A stretch of DNA of 64,000 nucleotides from Klenkia sesuvii (GCF_037083825.1 NZ_JBAPLU010000004.1:186001-250000); one strand, 5' to 3'; positions 38,205 through 51,134 are shown, counted from the first letter of the stretch. Notes: generated from the sequence alone by a model not told the origin. Numbers and translations are program-made.

Positions 38205-39706
38205 GGCCCGGTGATGGTGTCGACCAGCTCCTGAGCGCTCCCGACCCGCTCGAAGAGGGCACCGACGTGGTCGCGCGTCCCGCGCAGCGGCTCCAGGGTG
38301 GGCACCCGCACCAGGTTCTCGCGGCCCAGGTCGAACACGACCGAGTCCCACGACGCGGCCGCCACCTGCGCCGGGTAGCGCCGGAGGCACTCCCCGCGGA
38401 AGAAGGCCCGGGTGTCGGTGGGGGGCTCCGTCATGGCGGCGGTGACCTCCTCCTCGGTGACCAGCGTCTGCATGGCCCCCCGGGCCACCAGTCGCTGGTA
38501 GAGCCCCTTGTCCGGCCGCACGTCGGAGTACTGCAGGTCCACCAGCGCCAACCGGGCGTCCCCCCACGAGAGCCCGTCGCGGGCGCGGTAGCCCTCCAGC
38601 AGCCGCAGCTTGGCCGGCCAGTCCAGCCGGTCGGCCAACCGCATGGGGTCGACGGCGAGGTCGTCGAGCACCTCGCCCCAGCGGGCGAGCACGTCGTGGG
38701 TCTGCGGGTCGGTGTCACCGGTGGTGGCCACGAAGGCCCGCGCGCGGTCCAGGAACTCCTGCTGCACCTGCACCGCGGTGAGCCGGCGGCCGTCGACCAG
38801 TCGGATGCGGTGGGTCAGCGAGGGGTCGTGGCTGACCGCCTGCAGCTCGGCCACCGGGTCCTCGACCGCCAGGTCGAAGGTCAGGGCGCGGGCCTCGATC
38901 ATCGCCAGCACGAGTGCCGTCGTCCCCACCTTGAGGTAGGTGGACAGCTCGGCCAGGTTGGCGTCGCCGATGATCACGTGCAGCCGCCGGTACTCCTCGG
39001 GCACGGCGTGCGGCTCGTCGCGCGTGTTGATGATGGGGCGCTTGAGGGTGGTCTCCAGCCCCACCTCGACCTCGAAGAAGTCGGCGCGCTGGGACAGCTG
39101 GAAGCCCTGGGTCCGGCCGTCGGTGCCGATGCCCACCCGCCCGGCCCCGGCGAACACCTGGCGGGTGACGAAGAACGGCACGAGGCCCTTGATGATGTCC
39201 AGGAACGGGGTCCGCCGGTCCATGAGGTAGTTCTCGTGCGCCCCGTAGGACTGGCCCTTGCCGTCGGTGTTGTTCTTGTACAGCTGGATCGGTTGCGTGC
39301 CGGGCACCCGGGCGGCACGCACGGCGGCCTCGGCCATGACCCGCTCCCCCGCCTTGTCCCACAGCACGACGTCGCGCGGGCTGGTCACCTCGGGGCCGGA
39401 GTACTCCGGGTGGGCGTGGTCGACGTAGAACCGGGCCCCGTTGGTGAGGACGACGTTCGCCATCCCCGGGTCCTCGTCGGGGTCGTTGTGGTCCAGCGCG
39501 CGCGCCGGGGAGAGGTCGAACCCGCGCGCGTCCCGCAGCGGGTTCTCCTCCTCGAAGTCCCACCGGGGCCGACGGCGCACGGTCGCCTCGGCCGGTGCCC
39601 AGGCGTTCACCACCTGGCTGGACAGCGTGGTCGGGTTGGCCCCGGGCTGCCCGGGCACCGAGATGCCGTACTCGACCTCGGTGCCCATGACCCGCCGCAC
39701 GCTCAT
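38201..39706 (-). CDS. dop: Pup deamidase/depupylase Dop
   Basis: A 501-residue paralogue of PafA. The N-terminal VMGTEVEYGIS gives the ATP/metal Glu motif. The roughly 40-residue Dop loop (VVNAWAPAEATVRRRPRWDFEEENPLRDARGF), absent from PafA, is intact. YKNNTDGKGQSYGAHENYLMD, RPIINTRDEPH and HVIIGDANLAELSTYLKV follow. It removes Pup from substrates, and deamidates Pup where Pup ends in Gln; here only depupylation should matter. ATG 39706 stands 6 bases after TAGGGT. Confidence 0.96.
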   Translation of the reverse strand: MSVRRVMGTEVEYGISVPGQPGANPTTLSSQVVNAWAPAEATVRRRPRWDFEEENPLRDARGFDLSPARALDHNDPDEDPGMANVVLTNGARFYVDHAHPEYSGPEVTSPRDVVLWDKAGERVMAEAAVRAARVPGTQPIQLYKNNTDGKGQSYGAHENYLMDRRTPFLDIIKGLVPFFVTRQVFAGAGRVGIGTDGRTQGFQLSQRADFFEVEVGLETTLKRPIINTRDEPHAVPEEYRRLHVIIGDANLAELSTYLKVGTTALVLAMIEARALTFDLAVEDPVAELQAVSHDPSLTHRIRLVDGRRLTAVQVQQEFLDRARAFVATTGDTDPQTHDVLARWGEVLDDLAVDPMRLADRLDWPAKLRLLEGYRARDGLSWGDARLALVDLQYSDVRPDKGLYQRLVARGAMQTLVTEEEVTAAMTEPPTDTRAFFRGECLRRYPAQVAAASWDSVVFDLGRENLVRVPTLEPLRGTRDHVGALFERVGSAQELVDTITGP

Positions 39707-39712
39707 GGACCC

Positions 39713-39718
39713 ACCCTA
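39713..39718 (-). promoter_or_regulatory. -10 box TAGGGT of a leaderless promoter (dop-pup unit)
   Basis: The complement of ACCCTA, 6 bases before ATG 39706, with no Shine-Dalgarno site. It would drive dop, the RraB-like gene and probably pup. Confidence 0.6.
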
Positions 39719-39798
39719 GGCAACGGGCCCCGTCGTCCCCACGACGTGCTCGACACGCCACGGGACCCACGACGGGACCGTCCCGGACCGGGACCGCG

Positions 39799-40638
39799 TC
39801 AGGCGTCGCGGAAGGACGTGCTCGTGGTGCCACCGGCGGCCGGGACCAGCACGCAGCTCGGGAAGGGGTACCGGGCCCAGGACTGCGCGTCCTCGGTGGT
39901 GATGTCCAGCAGCACGTCGGCCGGCAGCGGACCGTCGAGGTAGTCCACCGCGTCGGGCAGGCACTGCTCGGCGAGTACCGACCGGGCTGCCCGGTCGGCC
40001 GGGAACGGGGTGCCCTCGGCGACGTCGGGCCAGCCGATGAGCTGCTCGGCCCAGTGCGGCTCGCTGCAGGCGACCACGTCGTGGACGACCGGGTCGCCGT
40101 CCAGGCACGCGCGGTAGGGCGCGGTGACGCCGGACTGCAGCGCCCCGGCCAACCGACCGGGGGCCGGCTCGGGGCGCCCGTACCCGTAGGTCACGTCGCA
40201 GGCCACCCAGCGTGCCCCGGCGGCCCACTGCTCCTCGGTGGGCAGCACCCGTGCGCTGCTGGCGTAGGTGCGGTCACCGGGGCCGGCCTGCAGGTAGTCG
40301 TCGACCAGCTGGTAGTCGCAGACCTCCTCCCAGGCGTCGCCGAGGTACCCGTCCTCGAGCTGGTCCTCGGTCGGGTAGGGAGCGTCCAGGGCCAGCCCGG
40401 TGTCGGCGACGGCGGCGGTCTCGCCGCTGTGCCCGTCGCCGCAGTCGACCACCGGCGGCACCTCCAGGGGCAGGTAGGCGACCTCGATGTCGTGGCAGGT
40501 GCCGATGGCCGGTGCCCCGAACGACGGGTCGCCGGTGGCCGGGGCCGCCCCACCGGCCGGGCTGGCCACCCCCTCGACGACCGAGGTGCACCCCGACACC
40601 AGCAGGGCGGCGGAGACCGCCAGGACGACCCGTCGCAT
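39799..40638 (-). CDS. Septum-formation-domain lipoprotein
   Basis: A 279-residue lipoprotein. The signal peptide MRRVVLAVSAALLVSGC has lipobox LVSGC. Two repeats of the Septum_form type are seen: GTCHDIEVAYLPLEVPPVVDCGDGHSGETAAV and CLDGDPVVHDVVACSEPHWAEQLIG, each with a Cys pair and a following His. The repeats presumably form disulfides outside the membrane. Its start lies 3 bp after the mpa stop, so it is co-transcribed with the proteasomal ATPase. Mycobacteria also have a lipoprotein gene beside mpa, from memory. Function unknown. Confidence 0.8.
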   Translation of the reverse strand: MRRVVLAVSAALLVSGCTSVVEGVASPAGGAAPATGDPSFGAPAIGTCHDIEVAYLPLEVPPVVDCGDGHSGETAAVADTGLALDAPYPTEDQLEDGYLGDAWEEVCDYQLVDDYLQAGPGDRTYASSARVLPTEEQWAAGARWVACDVTYGYGRPEPAPGRLAGALQSGVTAPYRACLDGDPVVHDVVACSEPHWAEQLIGWPDVAEGTPFPADRAARSVLAEQCLPDAVDYLDGPLPADVLLDITTEDAQSWARYPFPSCVLVPAAGGTTSTSFRDA

Positions 40639-40641
40639 CGG

Positions 40642-42423
40642 CTAGAGGTACTGCCCGGTGTTCGTCGCCGTGTCGATCGCCCGGCCGGACTCGTCGCCCT
40701 TCCCGCTGATGAGCGTGCGGATGTAGACGATGCGCTCGCCCTTCTTGCCCGAGATGCGCGCCCAGTCGTCGGGGTTGGTGGTGTTGGGCAGGTCCTCGTT
40801 CTCCTTGAACTCGTCGACGCAGGCGGCCATGAGGTGCCCGACCCGCAGCCCGTGCGCCCCGGTCTCGAGGTGGTCCTTGATGGCCATCTTCTTCGCCCGG
40901 TCGACGATGTTCTGCAGCATGGCGCCGGAGTTGAAGTCCTTGAAGTACAGGACCTCCTTGTCGCCGTTGGCGTAGGTCACCTCGAGGAAACGGTTCTCCT
41001 CGGTCTCGGTGTACATGCGCTCGACGGTGGAGCGGATCATGCCGGCGATGGTCGACTCGCGGCTGCCGCCGTGCTCGGCCAGGTCGTCGGCGTGGATCGG
41101 CAGCGTGGACGTCAGGTACTTGCTGAAGATGTCGCGGGCGGCCTCGGCGTCGGGACGCTCGATCTTGATCTTCACGTCGAGGCGGCCCGGGCGCAGGATC
41201 GCCGGGTCGATCATGTCCTCGCGGTTGGAGGCGCCGATGACGATGACGTTCTCCAACCCCTCGACGCCGTCGATCTCGCTGAGCAGCTGCGGGACGATGG
41301 TGGACTCGACGTCGGAGCTGACACCGGTGCCGCGGGTGCGGAAGATCGAGTCCATCTCGTCGAAGAAGACGATGACCGGCGCACCCTCGCTGGCCTTCTC
41401 GCGGGCCCGCTGGAAGACCAGGCGGATGTGCCGCTCGGTCTCCCCGACGTACTTGTTCAGCAGCTCCGGGCCCTTGATGTTGAGGAAGTAGGACCGCGCG
41501 CGGGTCGCCTCCTCGGCACCGTGGGCCACCGCGATCTGCTTGGCCAGCGAGTTGGCCACGGCCTTGGCGATGAGCGTTTTGCCGCACCCGGGCGGGCCGT
41601 ACAGCAGGATGCCCTTGGGCGGGCGCAGCTCGTAGGTGGTGAACAGCTCCTTGTGCAGGAACGGCATCTCGACCGCGTCGCGGATCTGCTCGATCTGCCG
41701 CGCCAGGCCACCGATGTCCCCGTAGTCGATGTCGGGGACCTCCTCGAGGATCAGCTCCTCGACCTCGCTCTTGGGGATGCGCTCGTAGACGAAGCCCGAG
41801 CGGGGCTCCAGCAGCAGCGAGTCGCCGCTGCGCAGCTTGGTGCCGGCCAACGAGTCGGCCAGCTGGACGACGCGCTCCTCGTCGGTGTGCCCGACGACCA
41901 GGGCGCGCAGCGGCTGGCCCTCGATCGGCTCGAGCAGCTCCTTGAGGGTGACGACGTCGCCGGAGCGCTCGAAACCGCGCGCCTCGACCACGTTCATGGC
42001 CTCGTTGAGCATGAGCTCCTGGCCGTACTGCAGCGCTTCGCCGTCCACGGCGGGCGAGACCGTCACCCGGAGCTTGCGGCCGCCGGTGAAGACGTCGACC
42101 GTGCCGTCGTCGAACCGACCGAGGAACACCCCGTAGCCCGACGGCGGCTGGCCCAGCCGGTCGATCTCCTCCTTGAGCTGCACCAGCTGGTCGCGGGCAC
42201 CGCGCAGGGTGTCGGTGAGCTTGTCGTTGCGGTCGGAGAGGAACGCGACCCGGCCCTCGGCCTCGGCGACCCGCTCCTCGAGCGCACGCACCTGGCGGGG
42301 GCTGTCGGACACCTTGCGGCGCAGGAGGCCGATCTCCTCCTCGAGGTAGCTGATCTGGCTCACCAGCGAGGCGACGTCCCGCTCCCGTCGCGCTCGGAAC
42401 TCATCAGGCCCGAGAGAACCCAC
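40642..42423 (-). CDS. mpa: Proteasome-associated ATPase Mpa/ARC
   Basis: A 593-residue AAA+ unfoldase. An N-terminal coiled coil (SQISYLEEEIGLLRRKV...VAEAEGRVAFLSDRNDKL) captures Pup. An OB interdomain follows, then Walker A GPPGCGKT, Walker B VIVFFDEMDSI and the second region of homology. It ends in GQYL, the C-terminal motif that docks into the PrcA ring. Among several GTG codons I choose 42423 because GGAGG stands 6 bases upstream; 42426 and 42438 are alternatives. Its transcript should continue into the lipoprotein gene. Confidence 0.95.
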   Translation of the reverse strand: MGSLGPDEFRARRERDVASLVSQISYLEEEIGLLRRKVSDSPRQVRALEERVAEAEGRVAFLSDRNDKLTDTLRGARDQLVQLKEEIDRLGQPPSGYGVFLGRFDDGTVDVFTGGRKLRVTVSPAVDGEALQYGQELMLNEAMNVVEARGFERSGDVVTLKELLEPIEGQPLRALVVGHTDEERVVQLADSLAGTKLRSGDSLLLEPRSGFVYERIPKSEVEELILEEVPDIDYGDIGGLARQIEQIRDAVEMPFLHKELFTTYELRPPKGILLYGPPGCGKTLIAKAVANSLAKQIAVAHGAEEATRARSYFLNIKGPELLNKYVGETERHIRLVFQRAREKASEGAPVIVFFDEMDSIFRTRGTGVSSDVESTIVPQLLSEIDGVEGLENVIVIGASNREDMIDPAILRPGRLDVKIKIERPDAEAARDIFSKYLTSTLPIHADDLAEHGGSRESTIAGMIRSTVERMYTETEENRFLEVTYANGDKEVLYFKDFNSGAMLQNIVDRAKKMAIKDHLETGAHGLRVGHLMAACVDEFKENEDLPNTTNPDDWARISGKKGERIVYIRTLISGKGDESGRAIDTATNTGQYL

Positions 42424-42542
42424 CACGCACCTCCGCACACGTCAGGGGCTGCCGAGCCGCCACTGTATCCACGGTGTGCGCCAGGACGCCGCGCCGCCGG
42501 GCTCCCCCGGTGACGTCCGTGCAACGGGTGGCACCAGCCGTC

Positions 42543-43421
42543 TCAGAACCGCCGCACCTTCCGGGCGCGCAGCGGCGCGACGGCGCCCTCGGCCAGCCGC
42601 CGGCAGGTCACGAGGAAGGCCGTGTGCGCCACCATGCGGTGCTCGGGCCGGACGGCGAGGCCCTCGGCGTGCCAGGGCCGGTTCATCGACTCCCAGGCGT
42701 AGGGCTCGGTCCAGCAGGCCTGTGCCCGCAGCGCCTCGACGTAGGTGGACAGCTGGGTGGTGGTGGCCACGTACCCGATGAGCACCCCGCCCGGCCGCAG
42801 GGCGGCGGCGACGGTGGGCAGCACGGCCCAGGGCTCGAGCATGTCCAGCACCACGCGGTCGACGGTCTCCTCGGCCGGGTGCTGGTCGAGGTCGCCCAGC
42901 CGCAGCGACCAGTTCGCCGGGACCTCCGTCAGGAACGTCTCGACGTTGCCCCGGGCGACCTCGAGGAAGTCCTCGCGGCGCTCGTAGCTGGTCAGGGTCC
43001 CGGTGCTGCCCACGGCCCGCAGCAGGGAGCACGAGAGCGCCCCGGACCCGGCGCCGGCCTCGAGCACCCGCATGCCGGGCCCGATGTCGCCGAACCCCAC
43101 GATCTGGGCGGCGTCCTTGGGGTAGATGACCTGGGCCCCGCGCGGCATGGACAGCACGAAGTCGGCCAGCAGCGGGCGGAACGCAAGGTAGCCGGTGTTG
43201 TTCGTGGAGTGCACCACCGAGCCCTCGGGGGCGCCGATGAGGTCGTCGTGCTCGATGGCGCCCTTGTGGGTGTGGAACTGCTTGCCCGGCACCAGGACGA
43301 CGGTGTGCATGTTGCCCTTGGGGTCGGTCAGCTGGACCCGGTCCCCGACCTCGAACGACCCGTCCACGGGGCGGGACGGCGGGTCGGCGACGGCGGCGGG
43401 CTGCTCGGGCTGGGGGTCCAC
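42543..43421 (-). CDS. trmI: tRNA (adenine(58)-N1)-methyltransferase
   Basis: The protein has 292 residues from GTG 43421. The N-terminal beta domain (FEVGDRVQLTDPKGNMHTVVL...) is followed by the Rossmann methyltransferase: RGAQVIYPKDAAQIVGFGDIGPGMRVLEAGAGSGALSCSLL holds the SAM loop, and DRVVLDMLEPW is the catalytic-site motif. It methylates A58 in the T-loop of tRNA as a tetramer. The start stands 8 bases after TAGGCT; an upstream GTG at 43475 would overlap the divergent promoter. It is divergent from the RecB-like gene. Confidence 0.94.
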   Translation of the reverse strand: MDPQPEQPAAVADPPSRPVDGSFEVGDRVQLTDPKGNMHTVVLVPGKQFHTHKGAIEHDDLIGAPEGSVVHSTNNTGYLAFRPLLADFVLSMPRGAQVIYPKDAAQIVGFGDIGPGMRVLEAGAGSGALSCSLLRAVGSTGTLTSYERREDFLEVARGNVETFLTEVPANWSLRLGDLDQHPAEETVDRVVLDMLEPWAVLPTVAAALRPGGVLIGYVATTTQLSTYVEALRAQACWTEPYAWESMNRPWHAEGLAVRPEHRMVAHTAFLVTCRRLAEGAVAPLRARKVRRF

Positions 43422-43429
43422 GGGCGACG

Positions 43430-43482
43430 AGCCTAGGTGAGCGGGTCGGCGGCACCGTTCTGTCGGACCCGGCACCTACCGT
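43430..43482. promoter_or_regulatory. Divergent leaderless promoters of trmI and the RecB-like gene
   Basis: Minus strand: TAGGCT (complement of 43430-43435), 8 bases before GTG 43421. Plus strand: TACCGT (43477-43482), 7 bases before ATG 43490. Confidence 0.6.
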
Positions 43483-43489
43483 GGGTGCC

Positions 43490-44434
43490 ATGACGACGAC
43501 GGAGCTGGCGCTGGACGTCACCGACCCCGCGGCCGACCCGGCCGACCAGCGCACCACCGCGGCCGACACCACCCCGCGCCGGCCCTCGCTGTCCCCGTCG
43601 CGAGCGGCTGACTTCAAGACCTGCCCGCTCCTCTACCGCTTCCGCACCATCGACCGGCTGCCGGAGCGGAAGTCCCGGGCGGCGGTGCGCGGCACGCTGG
43701 TGCACGCGGTGCTGGAGAAGCTCTACGACCTGCCCCCGGCCGAGCGCACGGTGGCCGCGGCCCGTGAGCTCGTCGACCCGGCCTGGGTCGAGCTGCGCGA
43801 GGAGCCCGGCGTGGCCGAGCTGTTCGACCCGCCGGGCGAGGGGTCGGAGCAGCCGGCCGAGACCCTGGAGGCCTGGCTGGCCTCGGCCGGTGCGCTGGTC
43901 GAGACCTACTTCCGGCTGGAGGACCCCACCCGCATCCGGCCCGAGGGCCGGGAGGAGCTGGTGGAGGTCACCCTGCCCGACGGTCTGCTGCTGCGTGGCT
44001 ACGTCGACCGCCTCGACGTCGCCCGCAACGGGGCACTGCGGGTGGTCGACTACAAGACCGGCGGCATGCCGCGCGAGGCGTTCGAGGCCAAGGCCCTGTT
44101 CCAGATGAAGTTCTACGCGCTGGTGCTCTGGCGCACCCGCGGCGTGGTGGCCGCCCAGCTGAAGCTGATCTACCTGAAGGACGGCGACGTCCTGACCTAC
44201 GCCCCCGACGAGCCCGAGCTGCTGCGGTTCGAGCGCACGCTGCAAGCCATCTGGGCCGCCATCGGCAAGGCGGTCGAGACCGGGGACTTCCGGCCCAACC
44301 GCAGCAGGCTCTGCAGCTGGTGCGACCACCAGGCCTTCTGCCCCAGCTTCGGGGGCACTCCCCCACCGTTCCCCGCCGAGGCGGCCGCGGCGGCCGGCTG
44401 GCGCACCACCCTCCCGGTCACCGCGGTCGGGTGA
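43490..44434 (+). CDS. RecB/Cas4-like PD-(D/E)XK exonuclease
   Basis: The protein has 314 residues from ATG 43490. The nuclease core shows VRGTLVHAVLEKL (His), GYVDRLDVARNGALRVVDYKTG (Asp, Asp-x-Lys) and a conserved AKALFQMKFYALVL helix. One Cys near the N-terminus (FKTCPLLYRFR) and three near the C-terminus (CSWCDHQAFCP) form the four ligands of an iron-sulfur cluster, as in AddB and Cas4. It probably resects DNA ends. The start is set by TACCGT 7 bases upstream. From memory it is a conserved neighbour of trmI in actinobacteria. Confidence 0.9.
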   Translation: MTTTELALDVTDPAADPADQRTTAADTTPRRPSLSPSRAADFKTCPLLYRFRTIDRLPERKSRAAVRGTLVHAVLEKLYDLPPAERTVAAARELVDPAWVELREEPGVAELFDPPGEGSEQPAETLEAWLASAGALVETYFRLEDPTRIRPEGREELVEVTLPDGLLLRGYVDRLDVARNGALRVVDYKTGGMPREAFEAKALFQMKFYALVLWRTRGVVAAQLKLIYLKDGDVLTYAPDEPELLRFERTLQAIWAAIGKAVETGDFRPNRSRLCSWCDHQAFCPSFGGTPPPFPAEAAAAAGWRTTLPVTAVG

Positions 44435-44449
44435 GGCGCCGGTGACCGG

Positions 44450-45132
44450 TCAGACCGGGGCGGCCTGCAGCAGCCCGGCCAGGGTGTCGGGGGTGATGCC
44501 CACGAGCGTGCGCACCTGGGTCAGGCCGGGCAGGTCAGGGAGACCCTGCCCGGCCGGCACCACCAGCACAGGGCACCCCGCGGCCAGGCCGGCCCGGCTG
44601 CCGGTCAGCGAGTCCTCGACCACGACGCACTCCGCCGGTCCGAGACCGAGGGCCGCCATGGCCTGCCGGTAGGGCGCGGGGTCCGGTTTGCGGGCCGGTA
44701 CCTCGTCCCCGCAGACGGTCACCTCGAACGGCTCGGTGCCCAGGTCGGCGCGCAGGTGCTCCAGCACGAGGGTGACCAGGGGCCGGTCGGTGGTCGTCAC
44801 CAGTGCGGTGCGCACGCCGTCCCCCAGGCAGGCCAGCAGCAGCGCGCGCGCACCAGGGCACCAGCTGACCGACGTCGCCATCAGCTCGGTCACCCGGGCG
44901 AGCACCCGCTCGGCGTCGCCGGCGCGCTCGTCGGCGGTGCGGTCGACCCCGACGTCGCGGCCGACGACGTCCAGTGCACCGGGCAGGTCCATCCCCGCCG
45001 TCGAGGCGAGCGCGGCGGCCGAGACCCGGTGGCCCCAGGCGGCGGCGAGCTCCACCAGGGCCTGGTCCCAGTACTGCTCGGTGGCCAGCAACGTCCCGTC
45101 CATGTCGAACAGCACGGCCCCCAGCTGGTCCG

Positions 45133-45136
<4 letters not shown>
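44450..45136 (-). CDS. HAD-superfamily phosphatase coupled to metH
   Basis: The protein has 228 residues from ATG 45136, overlapping the metH stop as ATGA, with GGAGG upstream. HAD motif I is FDMDGTLL, motif II TALVTTTDR, motif III Lys in GDEVPARKPDPAPYR, and motif IV VVVEDSLTGSRAGLAAG. The helical cap between motifs I and II puts it in the beta-phosphoglucomutase/phosphoglycolate phosphatase-like group. The substrate cannot be read from sequence; the link to metH suggests a methyl-cycle or cofactor phosphate ester, which is a guess. Confidence 0.88.
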
Positions 45137-48945
<3,809 letters not shown>

Positions 48946-49077
48946 GGGTACCTCACGGGTCAACGGGTGCGGCTCGCCAGCGGCGAGTCGGCTGCGTTGC
49001 GGGGCTCCACGGTGCGACCTCTTCCCCGCCATTGTGCACGCCCGGCCGCGCCGGACGGCGGCAGCACGCGGGCGACG

Positions 49078-49083
49078 TAGGCT
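49078..49083 (+). promoter_or_regulatory. -10 box TAGGCT of a leaderless promoter (PAC2 gene)
   Basis: TAGGCT stands 7 bases before GTG 49091, within the 145-bp spacer shared with metH. Confidence 0.55.
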
Positions 49084-49090
49084 CGGACGG

Positions 49091-49948
49091 GTGATCGACC
49101 CCACCTCCACCCCCTCCGACCTCCCCCGCCTCACCGACCCCGTCGTCGTGGTGGCCTTCGAGGGTTGGAACGACGCCGGGGACGCCGCCACCGGCGCGCT
49201 GGAGCACCTGGAGCTGATCTGGGACGCCGAGCCGCTGGCCGCGCTGGACCCCGAGGACTACTACGACTTCCAGGTCAACCGGCCGCAGGTGTCCCTCGTC
49301 GACGGCGTCAGCCGCCGCATCGAGTGGCCCACCACCCGCATCTCGGTGGCGCGGAAGCCCGCCGGGGGCGAACGCGACGTCGTGCTGGTGCGCGGCATCG
49401 AGCCCAACATGCGCTGGCGCGGGTTCTGCGCGGAGCTGATCGGGATCCTCCAAGAGCTCGACGTGTCGACCGTCGTGGCCCTCGGGGCGCTGCTGGCCGA
49501 CACCCCGCACACCCGTCCCACGCCGGTCACCGGGTCGGCCTACGACGACGAGTCCGCCCGCCGGTGGGGCCTGCAGAGCTCGGCGTACGAGGGGCCCACC
49601 GGCATCCTCGGCGTCTTCCAGGACGCCTGCGTGCAGGCCGGGTTGCCGTCGGTCAGCTTCTGGGCGGCGGTCCCGCACTACGTGTCCCAGCCCCCCTCGC
49701 CGCGGGCCACCGTCGCCCTGCTGCGGCGGGTCGAGGAGGTCCTCGAGCTGGACGTGCCGCTGGGGGCGCTGCCCGACCTGGCCGACCAGTGGGTCAAGCA
49801 GGTCGACGAGATGGCCGCCGACGACGACGAGGTCGTCGAGTACGTCCGGTCGCTGGAGGAACGGGCCACCGAGACCGACCTCTCCCAGGCCGACGGCGAC
49901 CAGATCGCCCGGGAGTTCGAGCGCTACCTGAAGCGCCGCGAGCAGTGA
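49091..49948 (+). CDS. PAC2-family (proteasome assembly chaperone-like) protein
   Basis: A 285-residue protein with the PAC2 fold signatures: VVVAFEGWNDAGDAATGALEHL near the N-terminus, YYDFQVNRPQV, then VLVRGIEPNMRWRGFCAELI and VVALGALLADTPHTRPTPVTG. The C-terminal part (ADQWVKQVDEMAADDDEVVEYVRSLEERA) is an acidic helical tail. Eukaryotic and archaeal relatives help assemble 20S proteasomes; the actinobacterial ones are uncharacterised to my knowledge. The gene lies about 13 kb from prcBA, on the other strand. It ends at a small hairpin, convergent with the dGTPase gene. Confidence 0.9.
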   Translation: MIDPTSTPSDLPRLTDPVVVVAFEGWNDAGDAATGALEHLELIWDAEPLAALDPEDYYDFQVNRPQVSLVDGVSRRIEWPTTRISVARKPAGGERDVVLVRGIEPNMRWRGFCAELIGILQELDVSTVVALGALLADTPHTRPTPVTGSAYDDESARRWGLQSSAYEGPTGILGVFQDACVQAGLPSVSFWAAVPHYVSQPPSPRATVALLRRVEEVLELDVPLGALPDLADQWVKQVDEMAADDDEVVEYVRSLEERATETDLSQADGDQIAREFERYLKRREQ

Positions 49949-49951
49949 CAC

Positions 49952-49970
49952 TGCGATCCTCCGGATCGCA
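49952..49970. terminator. Perfect 8-bp hairpin after the PAC2 gene
   Basis: TGCGATCC (49952-49959) pairs with GGATCGCA (49963-49970) around a 3-base loop. It lies 4 bases after the PAC2 stop, in the gap to the convergent dGTPase gene. Confidence 0.6.
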
Positions 49971-50105
49971 CCGCGGCCAGGAGCCGTCCCCCGGCTGCGC
50001 TGAGCGTGGCTGCGCCCGCCTCGGGGAGGGGGCTCGTGCCTCGCACCCTCCCGTCGTCGGGCAGGGACGAGTCCTCCGTCGGGGGACCCGCCGGGCCCCC
50101 GCTCC

Positions 50106-51128
50106 TCAGGACAGGAAGGTGGTCATCCTCGTGGCTGCGTCTGCCTGGAACAGGCGGTCGTGGGTGGTGAGGGCGTACCGGTCGGTCATGCCGGTGACGT
50201 GGTCGACGACCTGGGTCATCGTGTCGGCCTCGGCGTCCCGGTAGCTGTTCGGGATCTGCTCGGGGTGGGCCAGGTAGTGCTCCACCAGCCGCCGGATGAC
50301 GTCGATCGCCACGTGCTTCTGCCCGGCCGCCACCTCCGAGCCGTAGACCCGCTCGAACATGAACGCCCGCAGCTCGTGCATGGCCTCCAACGGCTCCGGG
50401 GCCATCACCACCCGGCCGCCGTCGGCGAGGCTCCCGGCGACCACCGCGTCGATCATGGCGCCGACCATCTGGCTGCCCGGCTCGCCGAACACCACGCGCG
50501 CCGAGGCCGGCAGGTCACCGGGCGCCAGCACCCCGGCCCGGACGGCGTCCAGCGCGTCGTGGGACAGGTAGCCGATGCGGTCGGCGTACCGCACGCACTC
50601 GGCCTCGCGGGTGGTCGGCGGGGGGTCGATCTTCCAGCTGTGCGCCCGTACGCCGTCGCGCACCTCCCACGTGAGGTTGAGGTTCTCCAGCCGTTCGACG
50701 ATGCGTACGCCCTGGGCGGCGTGGTGCCAGCCCCCGGGGACGTAGGGGTCCAGGGCCTCCTCGCCGATGTGCCCGAACGGTGAGTGCCCGACGTCGTGGG
50801 CCAGCGCGATCGCCTCGGCCAGGGTCTCGTTCAGGCCCAGCGCGGCCGCCAGCGAGCGGGCCACCTGGGTGACCTGCAGCGTGTGCGTCAGCCGGGTCAC
50901 GAAGTGGTCGCCGTCGGGGTGCAGGAAGACCTGGGTCTTGTGCTTGAGGCGGCGGAAGGCCTTGGCGTGCAGGATGCGGTCTCGGTCGCGCTCGTAGGCG
51001 GTGCGCAGCGGGTCCTCGGGCTCGGGGCGCGCCCGACCCCGGCCGGCCGCCGAGCGCGCGGCCCCGGGCGCGAGCAGCTGCTCGGCCTGCTCGCGCGCGA
51101 CCCGGTCGGTGCGTCCGAAGGCGGCCAC
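50106..51128 (-). CDS. dgt: Deoxyguanosinetriphosphate triphosphohydrolase-like protein
   Basis: The protein has 340 residues from GTG 51128. HD-domain signatures are FVTRLTHTLQV (His), AHDVGHSPFGHIGEEAL (His-Asp and the SPFGH motif) and YADRIGYLSHD (Asp). It should hydrolyse dNTPs to deoxynucleosides and triphosphate, trimming pools. The N-terminal about 40 residues are basic and Ala/Arg/Pro-rich. The start lies 6 bp after the mshC stop, so the pair is one transcript. A role beyond dGTP is likely, as family members vary in nucleotide choice. Confidence 0.9.
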   Translation of the reverse strand: MAAFGRTDRVAREQAEQLLAPGAARSAAGRGRARPEPEDPLRTAYERDRDRILHAKAFRRLKHKTQVFLHPDGDHFVTRLTHTLQVTQVARSLAAALGLNETLAEAIALAHDVGHSPFGHIGEEALDPYVPGGWHHAAQGVRIVERLENLNLTWEVRDGVRAHSWKIDPPPTTREAECVRYADRIGYLSHDALDAVRAGVLAPGDLPASARVVFGEPGSQMVGAMIDAVVAGSLADGGRVVMAPEPLEAMHELRAFMFERVYGSEVAAGQKHVAIDVIRRLVEHYLAHPEQIPNSYRDAEADTMTQVVDHVTGMTDRYALTTHDRLFQADAATRMTTFLS

Positions 51129-51134
51129 CGCGGG

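Noticed and set aside
48946..49090. Cobalamin or SAM riboswitch upstream of metH
   Set aside because: I looked for B12-box and SAM-riboswitch cores on the minus strand and found no convincing match; most of the 145 bp is shared with the PAC2 promoter.
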